Origin: CAZTDD01 sp964612675
Lineage (GTDB): Bacteria; Hinthialibacterota; Hinthialibacteria; Hinthialibacterales; JAKPRU01
Direction of reading: 5' to 3'
DNA length: 61,997 bases
Assembly: GCA_964612675.1 (NCBI GenBank)
Contig: CAZTDD010000022.1
Span: forward strand, 1 to 61,997
Of this stretch, positions 48,679 through 57,641 are shown in pieces. Below the pieces are notes generated by a model. It was given only the letters and a program-made list of their open reading frames with translations, did not search any database and was not told where the DNA came from. The position numbers were made by a program, and so were the translations under genes. Within the stretch, counting starts at the first letter, position 1, and every line of letters starts with the position of its first letter.

Positions 48679-50139
48679 CTAGGGCGCTACCGGTCCCGCT
48701 CCAAGATCTCCGCCCGTCAAAGCCGTTGAATCGTCGATCAGAAATACCTCCAGACGGTCTATGTAACACGTGACCAATCCGTCTCCCGAAAGGTTGGCGG
48801 CCTGGATGAGCGGGATAACACTCCCATGAGGCGGATTATAGATCATCGTCAGTTGCCGCCAGACTCCACTTGTGGTCAATGTGTCGGCGAGTATTGATGT
48901 GTTGATCGAACCGTCCATCGAACCGTCCAGTGTGCCCAAAGCCACGTGCACGCCGGCCCCTGTTGTCCGCACAGAACACCGCAGCAGTACCAAGGATTCT
49001 CCCACATCGAGAGGGCTTCCTACGACAAGCGATACCTCACTAGGATCGACATCAAAGACAAGCCCCGTACCATCCGTAGCACCTTCGAAGGCGGAATCCG
49101 TGGGCACAGCGCCCGGACTCGACTCTCCTGCGGCGGCATCCCCAAATCCTCCGGGATAATGGGTAAACTCCGGTGCGAGACTATCGAATTCGTACACCAC
49201 CATAGGTGTCAATTCAGTCGGTGGAGGTACCGGGGTCGGAGCCGGTGTAGGCGTCATTGTCGGTGTCGCTGTGGCCTCAGCCTGCCCATAGAGCACAATC
49301 GAATCCGATTGAGGGTCGAATGTCACTCCGCTCTCTCTCATGAGCTGCACATACACAGTCTTTTCTCCATTGCCCGGAGGAAGTTCCCATGAAACCGTCG
49401 ACTCAAAGGGAATCCACTCAGCGCCTCCGAAATCGGAATTGTTCGAGATCCGCATGAGATCGGCCGCCTCTTCGCCGTAAATCTTCAGTTCGACTGTGCG
49501 GCTGTCGGTTTGGTACACTTCGTTGTCAATTACGACAGGATACACATCGCGTTGCGAGCCGAAGTTCTGAACCCAATAGATCCTGAGCGAACCGCCGCCT
49601 TCCGCAACGCCGACACCGATTTCGCGAAACTCGGGGCGCAGGATATTCGCGCGATGCCCCTCACTCTCCATCCATGCGTCGACGACCGCCGCCGGTGTGT
49701 TGTATCCTCCGGCGATATTCTCACCGCTCCAACTGTAGTCGTATCCAGACGCTTCTATTCTCTCCGACGGAGATCTACCGTCTTTGCTCGTGTGGTCGAA
49801 ATAATCCTGGTCTCGCATATCCTGCGCATGCAAAATCGCGGATTGATCAAGAAGTTCATTTCGCCGCAGTGGCAATAAACCCTGCTTTTCCCTTTCCAGA
49901 TTTGTAAGGTAAATCACCTCTTGTTCGTTGAGATACCGGTTGCTGGGCTCGGCGAGAGGTACATACCCTTTTCCGGGTGCGGGGCTGAACTCATACCCGA
50001 AGTCTCCGGAGCTGTTCCAAAACCCGATGGCGTAATGGGGGATCTCCCCAGAAACAGGCAGAGCAAGCATCATCATACAAATGAGGTAGAAACAACATTG
50101 AAAAAGCATGGGGTGATGTCTCCTTCCGGGAAGCTTCAT
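48679..50139 (-). CDS. Secreted CAP-domain protein with Ig-like and C-terminal beta-sandwich modules
   Basis: Starting at MKLPGRRHHPMLFQCCFYLI gives 486 residues with a signal peptide ending LALPVSG. A CAP/SCP domain (about 50-185) contains LNEQEVIYLTNLEREKQGLL, SAILHAQDMRDQDYFDHTSK, SWSGENIAGGYNTPAAVVDA and WMESEGHRANILRPEFREIG, keeping the two His and two Glu usual in CAP proteins, then IYWVQNFGS. An Ig-like module (LMRISNNSDFGGAEW, then TVYVQLMRE), a Thr/Pro-rich linker (ATPTMTPTPAPTPVPPP) and a jelly-roll-like C-terminal domain (VSLVVGSPLDVGESLVLLRC) follow. Bacterial CAP proteins are extracellular and often of unknown function (adhesion, lysis, lipid binding). The ORF can be opened to 50301 but that lacks a leader. 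Confidence 0.88.
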   Translation of the reverse strand: MKLPGRRHHPMLFQCCFYLICMMMLALPVSGEIPHYAIGFWNSSGDFGYEFSPAPGKGYVPLAEPSNRYLNEQEVIYLTNLEREKQGLLPLRRNELLDQSAILHAQDMRDQDYFDHTSKDGRSPSERIEASGYDYSWSGENIAGGYNTPAAVVDAWMESEGHRANILRPEFREIGVGVAEGGGSLRIYWVQNFGSQRDVYPVVIDNEVYQTDSRTVELKIYGEEAADLMRISNNSDFGGAEWIPFESTVSWELPPGNGEKTVYVQLMRESGVTFDPQSDSIVLYGQAEATATPTMTPTPAPTPVPPPTELTPMVVYEFDSLAPEFTHYPGGFGDAAAGESSPGAVPTDSAFEGATDGTGLVFDVDPSEVSLVVGSPLDVGESLVLLRCSVRTTGAGVHVALGTLDGSMDGSINTSILADTLTTSGVWRQLTMIYNPPHGSVIPLIQAANLSGDGLVTCYIDRLEVFLIDDSTALTGGDLGAGPVAP

Positions 50140-50287
50140 AACGGCACACCTTCGCTGATCAGAAAGGGTGTGGCCTGTAGCAGGAATATACGGAAAGGAG
50201 CGGGAAGAAGCAAATAGGGCGGGTACCGATAGGTATAGTCTCCGCAGCAAACCTGCGGCGAAAGAAGAACGAGTAGACTGAAGACGT

Positions 50288-50734
50288 TCAGGAACCGGCA
50301 AGGGCTACCTGAGGACTCGACTTCCCGTTCAAGACATCTTCAAACGTTGTCGAATCCAATACCCCCTCAATCGCATCGCGAACGTCATTCCACACATAAC
50401 TGACCGGACAGGTTTCGGCACGAGGACAGCTATTGACCCCGTTACAGCTCACCGAACATTTGAACGGTAGAACAGGTCCGTCAATCAGCCGAAGAACTTG
50501 ACCGAGAGAAACATCGCGTGGATGAGAGGCCAGCCGATAACCGCCTCCCGCACCGCGCCGACTCTCCACGAGACCCGATTTTTTGAGGTCTTGGAGAATC
50601 TGTACGAGGAAAGGATGGGGAATGCTTTGACGTCGAGCGATTTGATCGATTGTGAGGACACCTGTCGAGGCGTGATTTCTTGCCAATTCATACATGGCAA
50701 GCATGGCATACTCACCTTTGGCCGAGACTCGCAT
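50288..50734 (-). CDS. Rrf2-family regulator with a cysteine cluster
   Basis: I start at MRVSAKGEYAMLAMYELARN; 20 codons upstream are less likely. The 148-residue protein has a winged helix (ILQDLKKSGLVESRRGAGGG, YRLASHPRDVSLGQVLRLID) and four Cys (Cys93, Cys97, Cys103, Cys109: FKCSVSCNGVNSCPRAETCP) that may bind a [2Fe-2S] cluster as in IscR, NsrR and RsrR. The last part (WNDVRDAIEGVLDSTTFEDV) is the dimer helix. A TTGACC at about 50809-50804 could be a -35 element of its own promoter. Its targets are not visible; the neighbours are a CAP protein gene and a sulfatase gene, so no Fe-S operon is adjacent. Confidence 0.92.
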   Translation of the reverse strand: MRVSAKGEYAMLAMYELARNHASTGVLTIDQIARRQSIPHPFLVQILQDLKKSGLVESRRGAGGGYRLASHPRDVSLGQVLRLIDGPVLPFKCSVSCNGVNSCPRAETCPVSYVWNDVRDAIEGVLDSTTFEDVLNGKSSPQVALAGS

Positions 50735-50857
50735 AGTATTTTCCTTAAGTTGACCATGTAAATGATGGATTACTGATATAAAAATACAACACAATATGCT
50801 GCGAGGTCAATACTTAATATGACAATCCTGCAAGACAAACAGTCTGAAGTGACGTAA

Positions 50858-52879
50858 TTAGAGATAACCAAGTCCTTTCAGAGCGTCTTCGGTCTTCTTG
50901 TCAATCGTCGCAGGACGAGAGCTCCCGGAGGGTGTCCTGAGCCACTGGTCAATATGATCTCCCAATTCCAGTGCCCGGTCCGGAACGTCACCCGGGTCAA
51001 ACTCGATTTCCTGCTCCACGGGATGCAGAGGATCTTCGAAGTAAAACAAATCGCTTCGCTGCCAGACCTCCTCACCCGGCGGATACTTCGCGACCGCATG
51101 AAGCCCGGCGCCGCCGTCAACGCCTTTACCGGCTTCCACGCGACTGCCGGCGATGTGTTTCATACCGACCCCCGCATCTTGATAGGGCACAACATTTTCT
51201 CCTTCGAAATCGTCAATGAGCCGGTTTGAATCCCCGACAAGAACAACATTATCCACCCAGACATCCACAATCCTCTGTCCGGGTACTCCTCCAACATCGA
51301 CAGCGATGCTTTCAATTCGGATATTCTGCAAAGGCCACCCCTGCGATTTCCCATATTCTGTCGCGCGTTGATAGAGATCCGTTGTCGCGACAACCGTCCA
51401 GCCCTCCGACTTCTCCGGAAGGCCATATTGGAAATGGATCGACTCGCTACCAAGGCGGGAGGCATTAACGAAGATAGAAGGCAATTCTTCGATCGACTCG
51501 ATATCCGCCGTGGATTGAGTATTCGCAGTGTGATACCGAATGTGTGCCGCAACTGTCGCCGTTGGGTCGCCTCGAACGAAGGCTCGAAGGTAACATGGCT
51601 CGTCGAGAGGAATATCGACCCGCCGCCCGACAAGCACCGGCTCGCGCCGATGGTATCTTCGGTCCACCAGTTTCCATTCGACTGTCACCGCCCCGAGTTC
51701 CTTATCGGCATCGCTCAAATAAGCATGTTCCGTTTCCAGCAATCCGACACGCGTAGCCGGTTTCTCAGTATTCGAAGACTCTTTTGAGGACAGGTACATT
51801 CGCAGATCTTTCGCTTCGACTTCCTCCGGTATGGAAAGACCGCACACACTCAGCACGGTCGGCATAATATCCATCGCCATAACAAGATCGTCGACCTCGG
51901 TCCCCCTCCACCGCCCCTTCGGCCAGCGAACAATCAAAGGAACATGCATACACGTTTCAAAGAGATCGGCTCCGTGGAAAAACCGGCCGCCTTCTCCGAG
52001 GTTTTCACCGTGATCGGAAACCGCAACGACTACGCGGGTAGCGTCTCCGGAAGCTTCATCGAATCCTTGAAGCAACCTCCCGAATTCCCGGTCGACCCGA
52101 TTCATCTCGCCCAGATAAAGCGCCCGCAACCTTGCCAGATCCGCTGCGTCGAGTCCGGCACCTTCCGAGGCAACCAACGCAGTGACCTGTTCGGCGCTTC
52201 CATCGATAGGGCCGTCGTAATTCTCCGGCCCGAAAACATCGTCTTCAGGTAGAGGCTCATAGGGAGAATGAGCGTCATAGTAATGAACCCACAGAAACAC
52301 CGGCTTATCGGTCGATTGTCGAGCAAGCCATTCGAGAGCCAAGTCTGTGGTTTCGTTTGCCGATCGTTCGGCTTCTTGGCCTTCCTTCGCTTCGGAGAGA
52401 TCTTCGTATGTGTCGAATCCCTGAGCGAGTCCAAACGTTTTGCTGAGCACAGCGGAGCTAATGAAGGCAGCAGTTGAAAAACCGTGATTCCGGCACACCT
52501 CCGCCAGCGTGACAATGTCCTCGGGTACTCGGTCTGATGCAAAACGGACCCCAGTAGAACGGGGCAAACGGCCAGTCATCATCGAAGTGTGTGAAGTAAG
52601 AGTAGCAGGGATTTGGCAAGTCGCGCGGCGAAACAGTGTGCCCTGCGCGGCGAGATTGTCCAAATTCGGAGTCTGTGCACTAAGTACCTCAAAACCGTAA
52701 CACTTTAGTGCGTCAGCGCGAACCGTATCCAGGGTCACAAGCAAGACACGGTTGACCGGCTCGGGGCTCTGGCCGCAACCCGCAAACAACAATACTCCTA
52801 TGACCGAGAGGCTCGCCGCTAATATCCGCACAGAGGTTGGTGCGGGTGAAGAAAAACCGTCGGTTGTTCGAATATCCAC
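50858..52879 (-). CDS. Sulfatase-fold lipoprotein with Thr at the nucleophile site
   Basis: The 673-residue protein has a lipobox (LFAGC, Cys35) and an alkaline-phosphatase-superfamily core: VLLVTLDTVRADALKCYGFE, TPNLDNLAAQGTLFRRATCQ, then PATLTSHTSMMTGRLPRSTG where sulfatases have C-x-P-S-R-x-S-x-x-T-G. Here the aligned residues are Thr93, Thr95 and His97, so no formylglycine can form; phospho-transferase-type members use Thr in this place. VVVAVSDHGENLGEGGRFFH gives the second metal site. A beta-sandwich domain (about 410-625, e.g. LRAFVRGDPTATVAAHIRYH and DVGGVPGQRIVDVWVDNVVL) is inserted before the usual C-terminal motif KGLGYL. Substrate: unknown; hydrolysis or transfer of phosphate or phosphoglycerol, not sulfate, is more consistent. 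It is divergent from the beta-helix gene. Confidence 0.87.
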   Translation of the reverse strand: MDIRTTDGFSSPAPTSVRILAASLSVIGVLLFAGCGQSPEPVNRVLLVTLDTVRADALKCYGFEVLSAQTPNLDNLAAQGTLFRRATCQIPATLTSHTSMMTGRLPRSTGVRFASDRVPEDIVTLAEVCRNHGFSTAAFISSAVLSKTFGLAQGFDTYEDLSEAKEGQEAERSANETTDLALEWLARQSTDKPVFLWVHYYDAHSPYEPLPEDDVFGPENYDGPIDGSAEQVTALVASEGAGLDAADLARLRALYLGEMNRVDREFGRLLQGFDEASGDATRVVVAVSDHGENLGEGGRFFHGADLFETCMHVPLIVRWPKGRWRGTEVDDLVMAMDIMPTVLSVCGLSIPEEVEAKDLRMYLSSKESSNTEKPATRVGLLETEHAYLSDADKELGAVTVEWKLVDRRYHRREPVLVGRRVDIPLDEPCYLRAFVRGDPTATVAAHIRYHTANTQSTADIESIEELPSIFVNASRLGSESIHFQYGLPEKSEGWTVVATTDLYQRATEYGKSQGWPLQNIRIESIAVDVGGVPGQRIVDVWVDNVVLVGDSNRLIDDFEGENVVPYQDAGVGMKHIAGSRVEAGKGVDGGAGLHAVAKYPPGEEVWQRSDLFYFEDPLHPVEQEIEFDPGDVPDRALELGDHIDQWLRTPSGSSRPATIDKKTEDALKGLGYL

Positions 52880-52987
52880 GAATGTACTCTCTATTGGCGA
52901 TTTGACAATTCTACGTCATAATAAGAATACACGCCTTTCCCCGAGAAGGCATCCGCCCCGGCGGAAATACCTAATGGAGGTGGTCAT

Positions 52988-54583
52988 ATGGTAGAAAGAC
53001 GATTATTGGTATTGGCCGTTGTTGCAGTATTCGCGATGGGCACAGCGGTTCAAGCGGAGACTGTCACCGTCATGAAAGACGGTGGTGCAGATTTCACTAG
53101 CATTCAGGCAGCCATCGACTCGATCAACGCAACCGATGGTGACCCGGACGTCATCCAGATTCTTGATGGCGCTGTTTATGAAGAGCAAGTTGTCCTGGGC
53201 GGACTCCCGCCGATCGACGAGGCTGCGGGAGACTTTATCGGTGAATTGGTAGCTCAAGACCGAGACCCGCTTACACTGATGGGACCGGAGTCAGGCGACC
53301 GTCCGGCGATTTCTCCGAATGTTGGGGATATTCTCAACTACGGGGTTTTTGAAGATGATCCCGGCGACAACTTCGCCGCTGCGCTCGTCTACTTTGGCAA
53401 AAACATCACTATCGAAAATGTCATCGTTCAACAGCCCGGGGACGGCCCCTACGGCGTCAACGGTCAAGGTGTGGAAATTACTTTCGGTAACGTCCTCTTT
53501 AACATGAAACCCGGTACCGGTGGACCGGGAGAAGACTTCATGAATTTCAATAACAGCGACCGAGTTGCGGATTACTTCAATCAAACACCGAACGACGTCC
53601 TTTTTGACGGTTGCGTCTGGGACGGCATGATGGACGACGGCACGAAGTACGGGAACACTTTCATTTACTACCATGGAACGAATGGTGGAGGCGTAGACGG
53701 TGAGGAACAAATGAACGTGACACCGCTCACGTTCCGCGACTGCACGTTCATGAATGCGGGCAGCGATTTGACCCGATTACGTAGTCATGGCAGTCAAGAC
53801 GACGTGGAGCAATCCATGATTAATTGTGTCTTCAAAGACAACGAGGGCAACTCGCTCAACTTCGACGGCGGCGGAAAGAAGGTCGTCGATCGCTGCATCT
53901 TTGTCAACAACGTGAACGGGCTGGATGTCTCGCTTCCCCAAGGGGATAACGGAGCCATCCGTATTCGTGGCCGAAGCGGCAGAACCGGCACTGTCACGAT
54001 CTCGAACTCCATTTTCTCCAATAATGCGAGTCTCGATGCGTACGCCGATCCCGCCGGCGATCAATGGGCTGCAATCCTCGTCAACAACGACGGTGATGAC
54101 GGCCCGATCACAATCGACCATTGTACGTTCGACGGAAACGGAGTGGGGGTCCGATTTGCAGATTCGTCCGCTCGTCCACGAACAGCGGTCATTTCCAACT
54201 CGATCTTCTCCAACAACATCGGGGCCGGGATCACCGCCAACGGTCTGAATCCCAGCTATGTCGATTCAGGTCTGGAAGACGACTTGAACCTCACAATCAA
54301 AAATTGCCTGTTCTATGAGAACCAAGGCATCGACTTTGACTTAGGCGCAGCGGTAGGAACCATCACCGGCGATCCAATGTACGCCAACATGGATGCACGC
54401 GGTGACGATCCGTTTGCGCTCTCCGAAGGCAGCCCGGCAATCGACGCCGGCGATGACAGTCTCATGGTGGGAACCCAGGATGTCGACGGGAGCGCTCGAG
54501 TGGAGGGTTCTGCTTCGGATATCGGTGCGCAGGAATACGGCGCCGGACCGAGTGGCGTTCCGCTCTATATGCTGTACGAATGA
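52988..54583 (+). CDS. Secreted right-handed beta-helix protein
   Basis: A strong GGAGGTGG site precedes the ATG. The 531-residue protein has a signal peptide (LLVLAVVAVFAMGTAVQA) and begins like pectate-lyase/pectin-esterase-type proteins (VTVMKDGGADFTSIQAAIDS). The rest is a parallel beta helix with repeats such as VVDRCIFVNNVNGLDVSLPQ, VTISNSIFSNNAS, ITIDHCTFDGNGVGVRFADS, AVISNSIFSNNIGAGI and LTIKNCLFYENQGIDFDLGA, closed by SPAIDAGDDSLMVGTQDVDG, then DIGAQEYG. The (I/V)xNxxFxxN repeats and the SPAIDAG-x-x-D-x-x-GxxR end are usual for this secreted family. Whether it cuts or binds glycan is not visible. A rho-independent terminator follows. Confidence 0.92.
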   Translation: MVERRLLVLAVVAVFAMGTAVQAETVTVMKDGGADFTSIQAAIDSINATDGDPDVIQILDGAVYEEQVVLGGLPPIDEAAGDFIGELVAQDRDPLTLMGPESGDRPAISPNVGDILNYGVFEDDPGDNFAAALVYFGKNITIENVIVQQPGDGPYGVNGQGVEITFGNVLFNMKPGTGGPGEDFMNFNNSDRVADYFNQTPNDVLFDGCVWDGMMDDGTKYGNTFIYYHGTNGGGVDGEEQMNVTPLTFRDCTFMNAGSDLTRLRSHGSQDDVEQSMINCVFKDNEGNSLNFDGGGKKVVDRCIFVNNVNGLDVSLPQGDNGAIRIRGRSGRTGTVTISNSIFSNNASLDAYADPAGDQWAAILVNNDGDDGPITIDHCTFDGNGVGVRFADSSARPRTAVISNSIFSNNIGAGITANGLNPSYVDSGLEDDLNLTIKNCLFYENQGIDFDLGAAVGTITGDPMYANMDARGDDPFALSEGSPAIDAGDDSLMVGTQDVDGSARVEGSASDIGAQEYGAGPSGVPLYMLYE

Positions 54584-54609
54584 TCTTCGTGCAATAATAG
54601 TCTTTACTC

Positions 54610-54646
54610 AATGGGCGCTTGCGAATGCGAGCGCCCATTTTCTTTT
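54610..54646 (+). terminator. Rho-independent terminator of the beta-helix gene
   Basis: AATGGGCGCT (54610-54619) pairs with AGCGCCCATT (54630-54639) across a 10-base loop, and a T-rich run (TTTTCTTTT, 54638-54646) follows on the + strand. The position, about 27 bases past the stop, fits termination before the DnaC-like gene. Confidence 0.87.
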
Positions 54647-54712
54647 CCGCACGGTTATCCCCGCCTTGTCGAACCTGATAGTCTCAGCTAGACTGGACGA
54701 GGGGTATCGACG

Positions 54713-55498
54713 ATGGATGAATTCGAATCAGTAGGACCGATATCGCAAAGATTGATGGCCCGGCTCAAGACTCTGAACCGGCGGGTGGAATCGGCACCCG
54801 AGGACGACCCAAACGGCTGCCCATTTTGCGACGGATATGGGAACATAATCGACGAGAACGGTGCTCGTCCGTGTCGTTGCGTACTTCAACTCCAGGAACT
54901 GCGTCACAGCCGGTTGACCGGTGCCCGAATCCCGGCTCATTATCGAAAGAAAGACCTTGACAATTTCAACGCAGAGAAGCCCCACCTCAAGGCCTGCCTG
55001 ACGATGGCCCGGGAATATGTTTACGACTATTCGTCGCAAAACAAGCGCGGCCTGTATATCCACGGCATGGCAGGTTGCGGAAAGACGCACCTTGCAGTCG
55101 GTGTGCTAAAAGGACTTATCGCACGGGGATTCGACGGTGTGTTCTATAATCTGACCGATCTTTTCGACCAGATGCGGACGTCTCTCTATGGTGAAGGAAA
55201 CATCAACGCACATAATGCGCTTCTGCGCGACCTGGAACGGGATATCCTCATCCTGGACGACGTCGCCGCCCAGAAACATACTGCATGGGTTGGCGATCGT
55301 CTCTACTCGTTCATCAATTACCGATATCAGAACTGTAAGACTCTGATCCTCACAACCAATCTCTCTCCGAAGGATTTCACGCTGAAAATGGGAGAGGTTT
55401 TGGCATCCCGAGTCTTTTCGATGTGTCGCGAAATTGAAGTCCAAGCCGACGACTATCGCGCGCGGATGAACCGTTCCGGCAAGAATATCTGGCCGTAA
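54713..55498 (+). CDS. DnaC/DnaI-like replicative-helicase loader
   Basis: The 261-residue protein has an N-terminal zinc-binding pattern (Cys36-x2-Cys39 in GCPFCDGYGN, and Cys54-x-Cys56 in PCRC), a linker, and an AAA+ domain with Walker A GMAGCGKTH (about 118-126), GVFYNLTDLFDQMRTSLYGE, Walker B ILILDDVAAQKH, the sensor/arginine segment LILTTNLSPKDF and VLASRVFSMCREIEV. DnaC- and IstB-like proteins share this; the zinc knuckle and absence of a transposase gene favour a helicase loader (DnaI/DnaC type) that delivers the replicative helicase to the origin or to restart sites. No replication genes are adjacent. Its start follows a short promoter region downstream of the terminator. Confidence 0.88.
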   Translation: MDEFESVGPISQRLMARLKTLNRRVESAPEDDPNGCPFCDGYGNIIDENGARPCRCVLQLQELRHSRLTGARIPAHYRKKDLDNFNAEKPHLKACLTMAREYVYDYSSQNKRGLYIHGMAGCGKTHLAVGVLKGLIARGFDGVFYNLTDLFDQMRTSLYGEGNINAHNALLRDLERDILILDDVAAQKHTAWVGDRLYSFINYRYQNCKTLILTTNLSPKDFTLKMGEVLASRVFSMCREIEVQADDYRARMNRSGKNIWP

Positions 55499-55529
55499 CG
55501 GCTCGGCTGGAGCCCTCCCAGAGTAAGCT

Positions 55530-57341
55530 CTATAAATCCACTCGCTGAAAAGCCGCAATATCGCGTGCGGGAAGGGTGGTTTCGACGCGCCCGCTTGATC
55601 CGGAACGCAGATCCAGGTTGTGAATCCGCTCTTCCCATGTACCTTCCAGGTTGAGCCCTATCGCCACGTCCGCATCCCGGAAGTTTTCAACAACGACAAC
55701 ATCGCCCAAATCATAAAATCCTACGCGTGTTGGAAGATCGACTGCAATCGGGCGACGATGAACGATCGAACGCCGAATTCGATTAATCGCCTCTTGAGGG
55801 AGATTCAAGAACGAGACGGGAGCCGGGGCCAAAAACCTCTCTCCAATCGCATCGAAATCCGGTTGAGAAAATGTGCTCAAACACAAGACCATCGCGCGGC
55901 CTCCCTCACGCGTAAGCCGCTCGGTAAAGATGGGGAATTTTTCGTTTCCAAGAACCACGGGCGTTTCTGTTCCTGCGGAGGGATGAATACGGTGGGCCAA
56001 TCGAACTTCCGTGAGGGTCGAGATCCGTCCGTCATCCACAAGAAACTCGGTAGCCTCGCATGCCTGAGCGGAAATTGGAGGAGTATCCAAGCCAAACCGT
56101 GTTCGTACTTCCTCCTCTTCCGCCAGCGCGGAGAGGAAAACCGGAGTCGCAACAACACTCCCTCCTCTCTGGAAATGCCTCTCCATGTTGTCAATCAAAT
56201 GCGGGTCTTCCAAGCTGTGCGATGAGAGGAAAATCGTATCCGCGCGCTCTGGGAAATCATGGCAGGGAACAACCGGTATTCCCAACATTCCAAGATAATC
56301 GAATATATAAAACTCTCCCGCACTGCCGCGACCTCCCAGCGGTTTGTAGGCATGAACCCCAATGGGCGTTCGCCCCAAACGAAGATCCGCGAGGGTGCGG
56401 AGCGCCGGGATCGAGTCAACGAACGCTTTCTGAACCTCACCGTACTCGAGTAAGTTGCCTAGATGAAACAACGTCAGGTTCTTAGCGCCTGCAAGGACGC
56501 TTTGATATCCCTGCTCGACAAACACTTCCGGCGTTATATCGCCGTGATCGTACCAGGCTCCGTATGTTTTCTCAGGATAAAAACTCGCAATCCAGGAGAA
56601 ATTGAAGAATCCTTCAAACTGCTGAACGTAGCCGAATCGCCTTGTCAGAGGATTTCTCGTTTCCGTTCCAACCCAAACCGCGTCAAAATCGGCTCCTTCC
56701 AGTTTCGGGTTGTAACCGAATTCGTGAAATTTGTCGTACCACTGCGGATATTTGATAATGACGCGACAGTGTGGATTCACGCGGTGGACAGGTTCGACGA
56801 CGCACGATCTGCCGACATACGCCATCAATGTGGATCGATATTCTTCCCAGGACCGCCCTGCGCGCGCCTTGTCGCACAGCGGACACGTACAAAACGTCAT
56901 AAAGAAATCGTCCACAATAATCTCATCAAACAGCTCCGCCGCCCGGGTCGAGAGTCTTTCGAGATCTTGCTGCGTCTTCTCATTCGTATAACAGAAGCAA
57001 TTTCCGTTGGGCTCCAACACGCCCCAGCCGCCGGTTCCCGGGGAGGTTGTGATTCCGACGGAAACGGCAATTCCGCGTTCACTGAAGTAGCGATGGCACT
57101 CCTCGATCAGTTCCCAATCGGGCTCGTGGCCGTCTCGAAGCAGATCCAGGTAGATCTTCTCGATCTCCATCCGCTTCATTACCTCCGTCGCCCGGTTGCG
57201 GCCCGAGTTGCTGTTGAGATGTTGTTCGACGTCGCTTACAACGGCAAAAGTCTCGATATCGAGAGCCCGGCAATGCATCGACACAACCATGCTGACAAGG
57301 AGAACGAGCGGCAAAACCACGCAGCGAGTGGGATTGCTCAT
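55530..57341 (-). CDS. Secreted TIM-barrel-like putative glycosidase
   Basis: The start at MSNPTRCVVLPLVLLVSMVV gives about 603 residues with a signal peptide. The N-terminal half looks like a TIM barrel (IEKIYLDLLRDGHEPDWELI, GIAVSVGITTSPGTGGWGVL, ELFDEIIVDDFFMTFCTCPL, then CRVIIKYPQWYDKFHEFGYN and DFDAVWVGTETRNP), with a TCPLC Cys pair and acids (DDFF; GTETR) at positions where glycosidases carry catalytic acids. The middle (GIPVVPCHDFPERADTIFLS, FQRGGSVVATPVF) resembles a class-I glutamine-amidotransferase-like domain, as in beta-galactosidase trimerisation domains. The last part (LEGTWEERIHNLDLRSGSSG) is a beta sandwich. I know this as a Planctomycete-type family without an assigned reaction. 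It is divergent from the sugar ABC importer. Confidence 0.77.
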   Translation of the reverse strand: MSNPTRCVVLPLVLLVSMVVSMHCRALDIETFAVVSDVEQHLNSNSGRNRATEVMKRMEIEKIYLDLLRDGHEPDWELIEECHRYFSERGIAVSVGITTSPGTGGWGVLEPNGNCFCYTNEKTQQDLERLSTRAAELFDEIIVDDFFMTFCTCPLCDKARAGRSWEEYRSTLMAYVGRSCVVEPVHRVNPHCRVIIKYPQWYDKFHEFGYNPKLEGADFDAVWVGTETRNPLTRRFGYVQQFEGFFNFSWIASFYPEKTYGAWYDHGDITPEVFVEQGYQSVLAGAKNLTLFHLGNLLEYGEVQKAFVDSIPALRTLADLRLGRTPIGVHAYKPLGGRGSAGEFYIFDYLGMLGIPVVPCHDFPERADTIFLSSHSLEDPHLIDNMERHFQRGGSVVATPVFLSALAEEEEVRTRFGLDTPPISAQACEATEFLVDDGRISTLTEVRLAHRIHPSAGTETPVVLGNEKFPIFTERLTREGGRAMVLCLSTFSQPDFDAIGERFLAPAPVSFLNLPQEAINRIRRSIVHRRPIAVDLPTRVGFYDLGDVVVVENFRDADVAIGLNLEGTWEERIHNLDLRSGSSGRVETTLPARDIAAFQRVDL

Positions 57342-57641
57342 TGTGAACGGCGATACCATATGAATTTCCTCACTTTCGAGAGCTGTGTCGGTGAGTTACG
57401 CGTCGCCGACCAAAGTCTGATCGTTGAAAGCTGTCGATCTGCGTTGCTCCGCGAACCCACCCGACTGTGCTCCACTTCGAATCGCTTTTTCGGGAGGCTG
57501 TAAGGCCCTTTCCTCAGCGCACTATGCCAATCGTTCAAGCAGAATGCTAGTGGGACAAACTCCATTCACTTTCATCCTGAAAGACCGCTATGATAGTACC
57601 TTGTCAATCGCGGGAGCATACGAGGAATTGTCATCATCAAG
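57342..57641. promoter_or_regulatory. Divergent promoter region of the sugar ABC operon and the TIM-barrel protein
   Basis: This 300-base interval between two divergent genes holds a possible TATGAT -10 element at about 57593 for the + strand gene, but no clear -35 box and no obvious operator. No gene is supported here. Confidence 0.35.

Noticed and set aside
48600..48681. Read-through of the TAG stop of the CAP protein gene
   Set aside because: The frame stays open for about 46 codons after the stop, which is expected by chance at this base composition, and the added sequence shows no domain.
54713..55498. IstB-type transposition helper
   Set aside because: No IstA-like transposase or terminal repeats are near, and the N-terminal zinc knuckle fits a DnaI/DnaC-type loader better.
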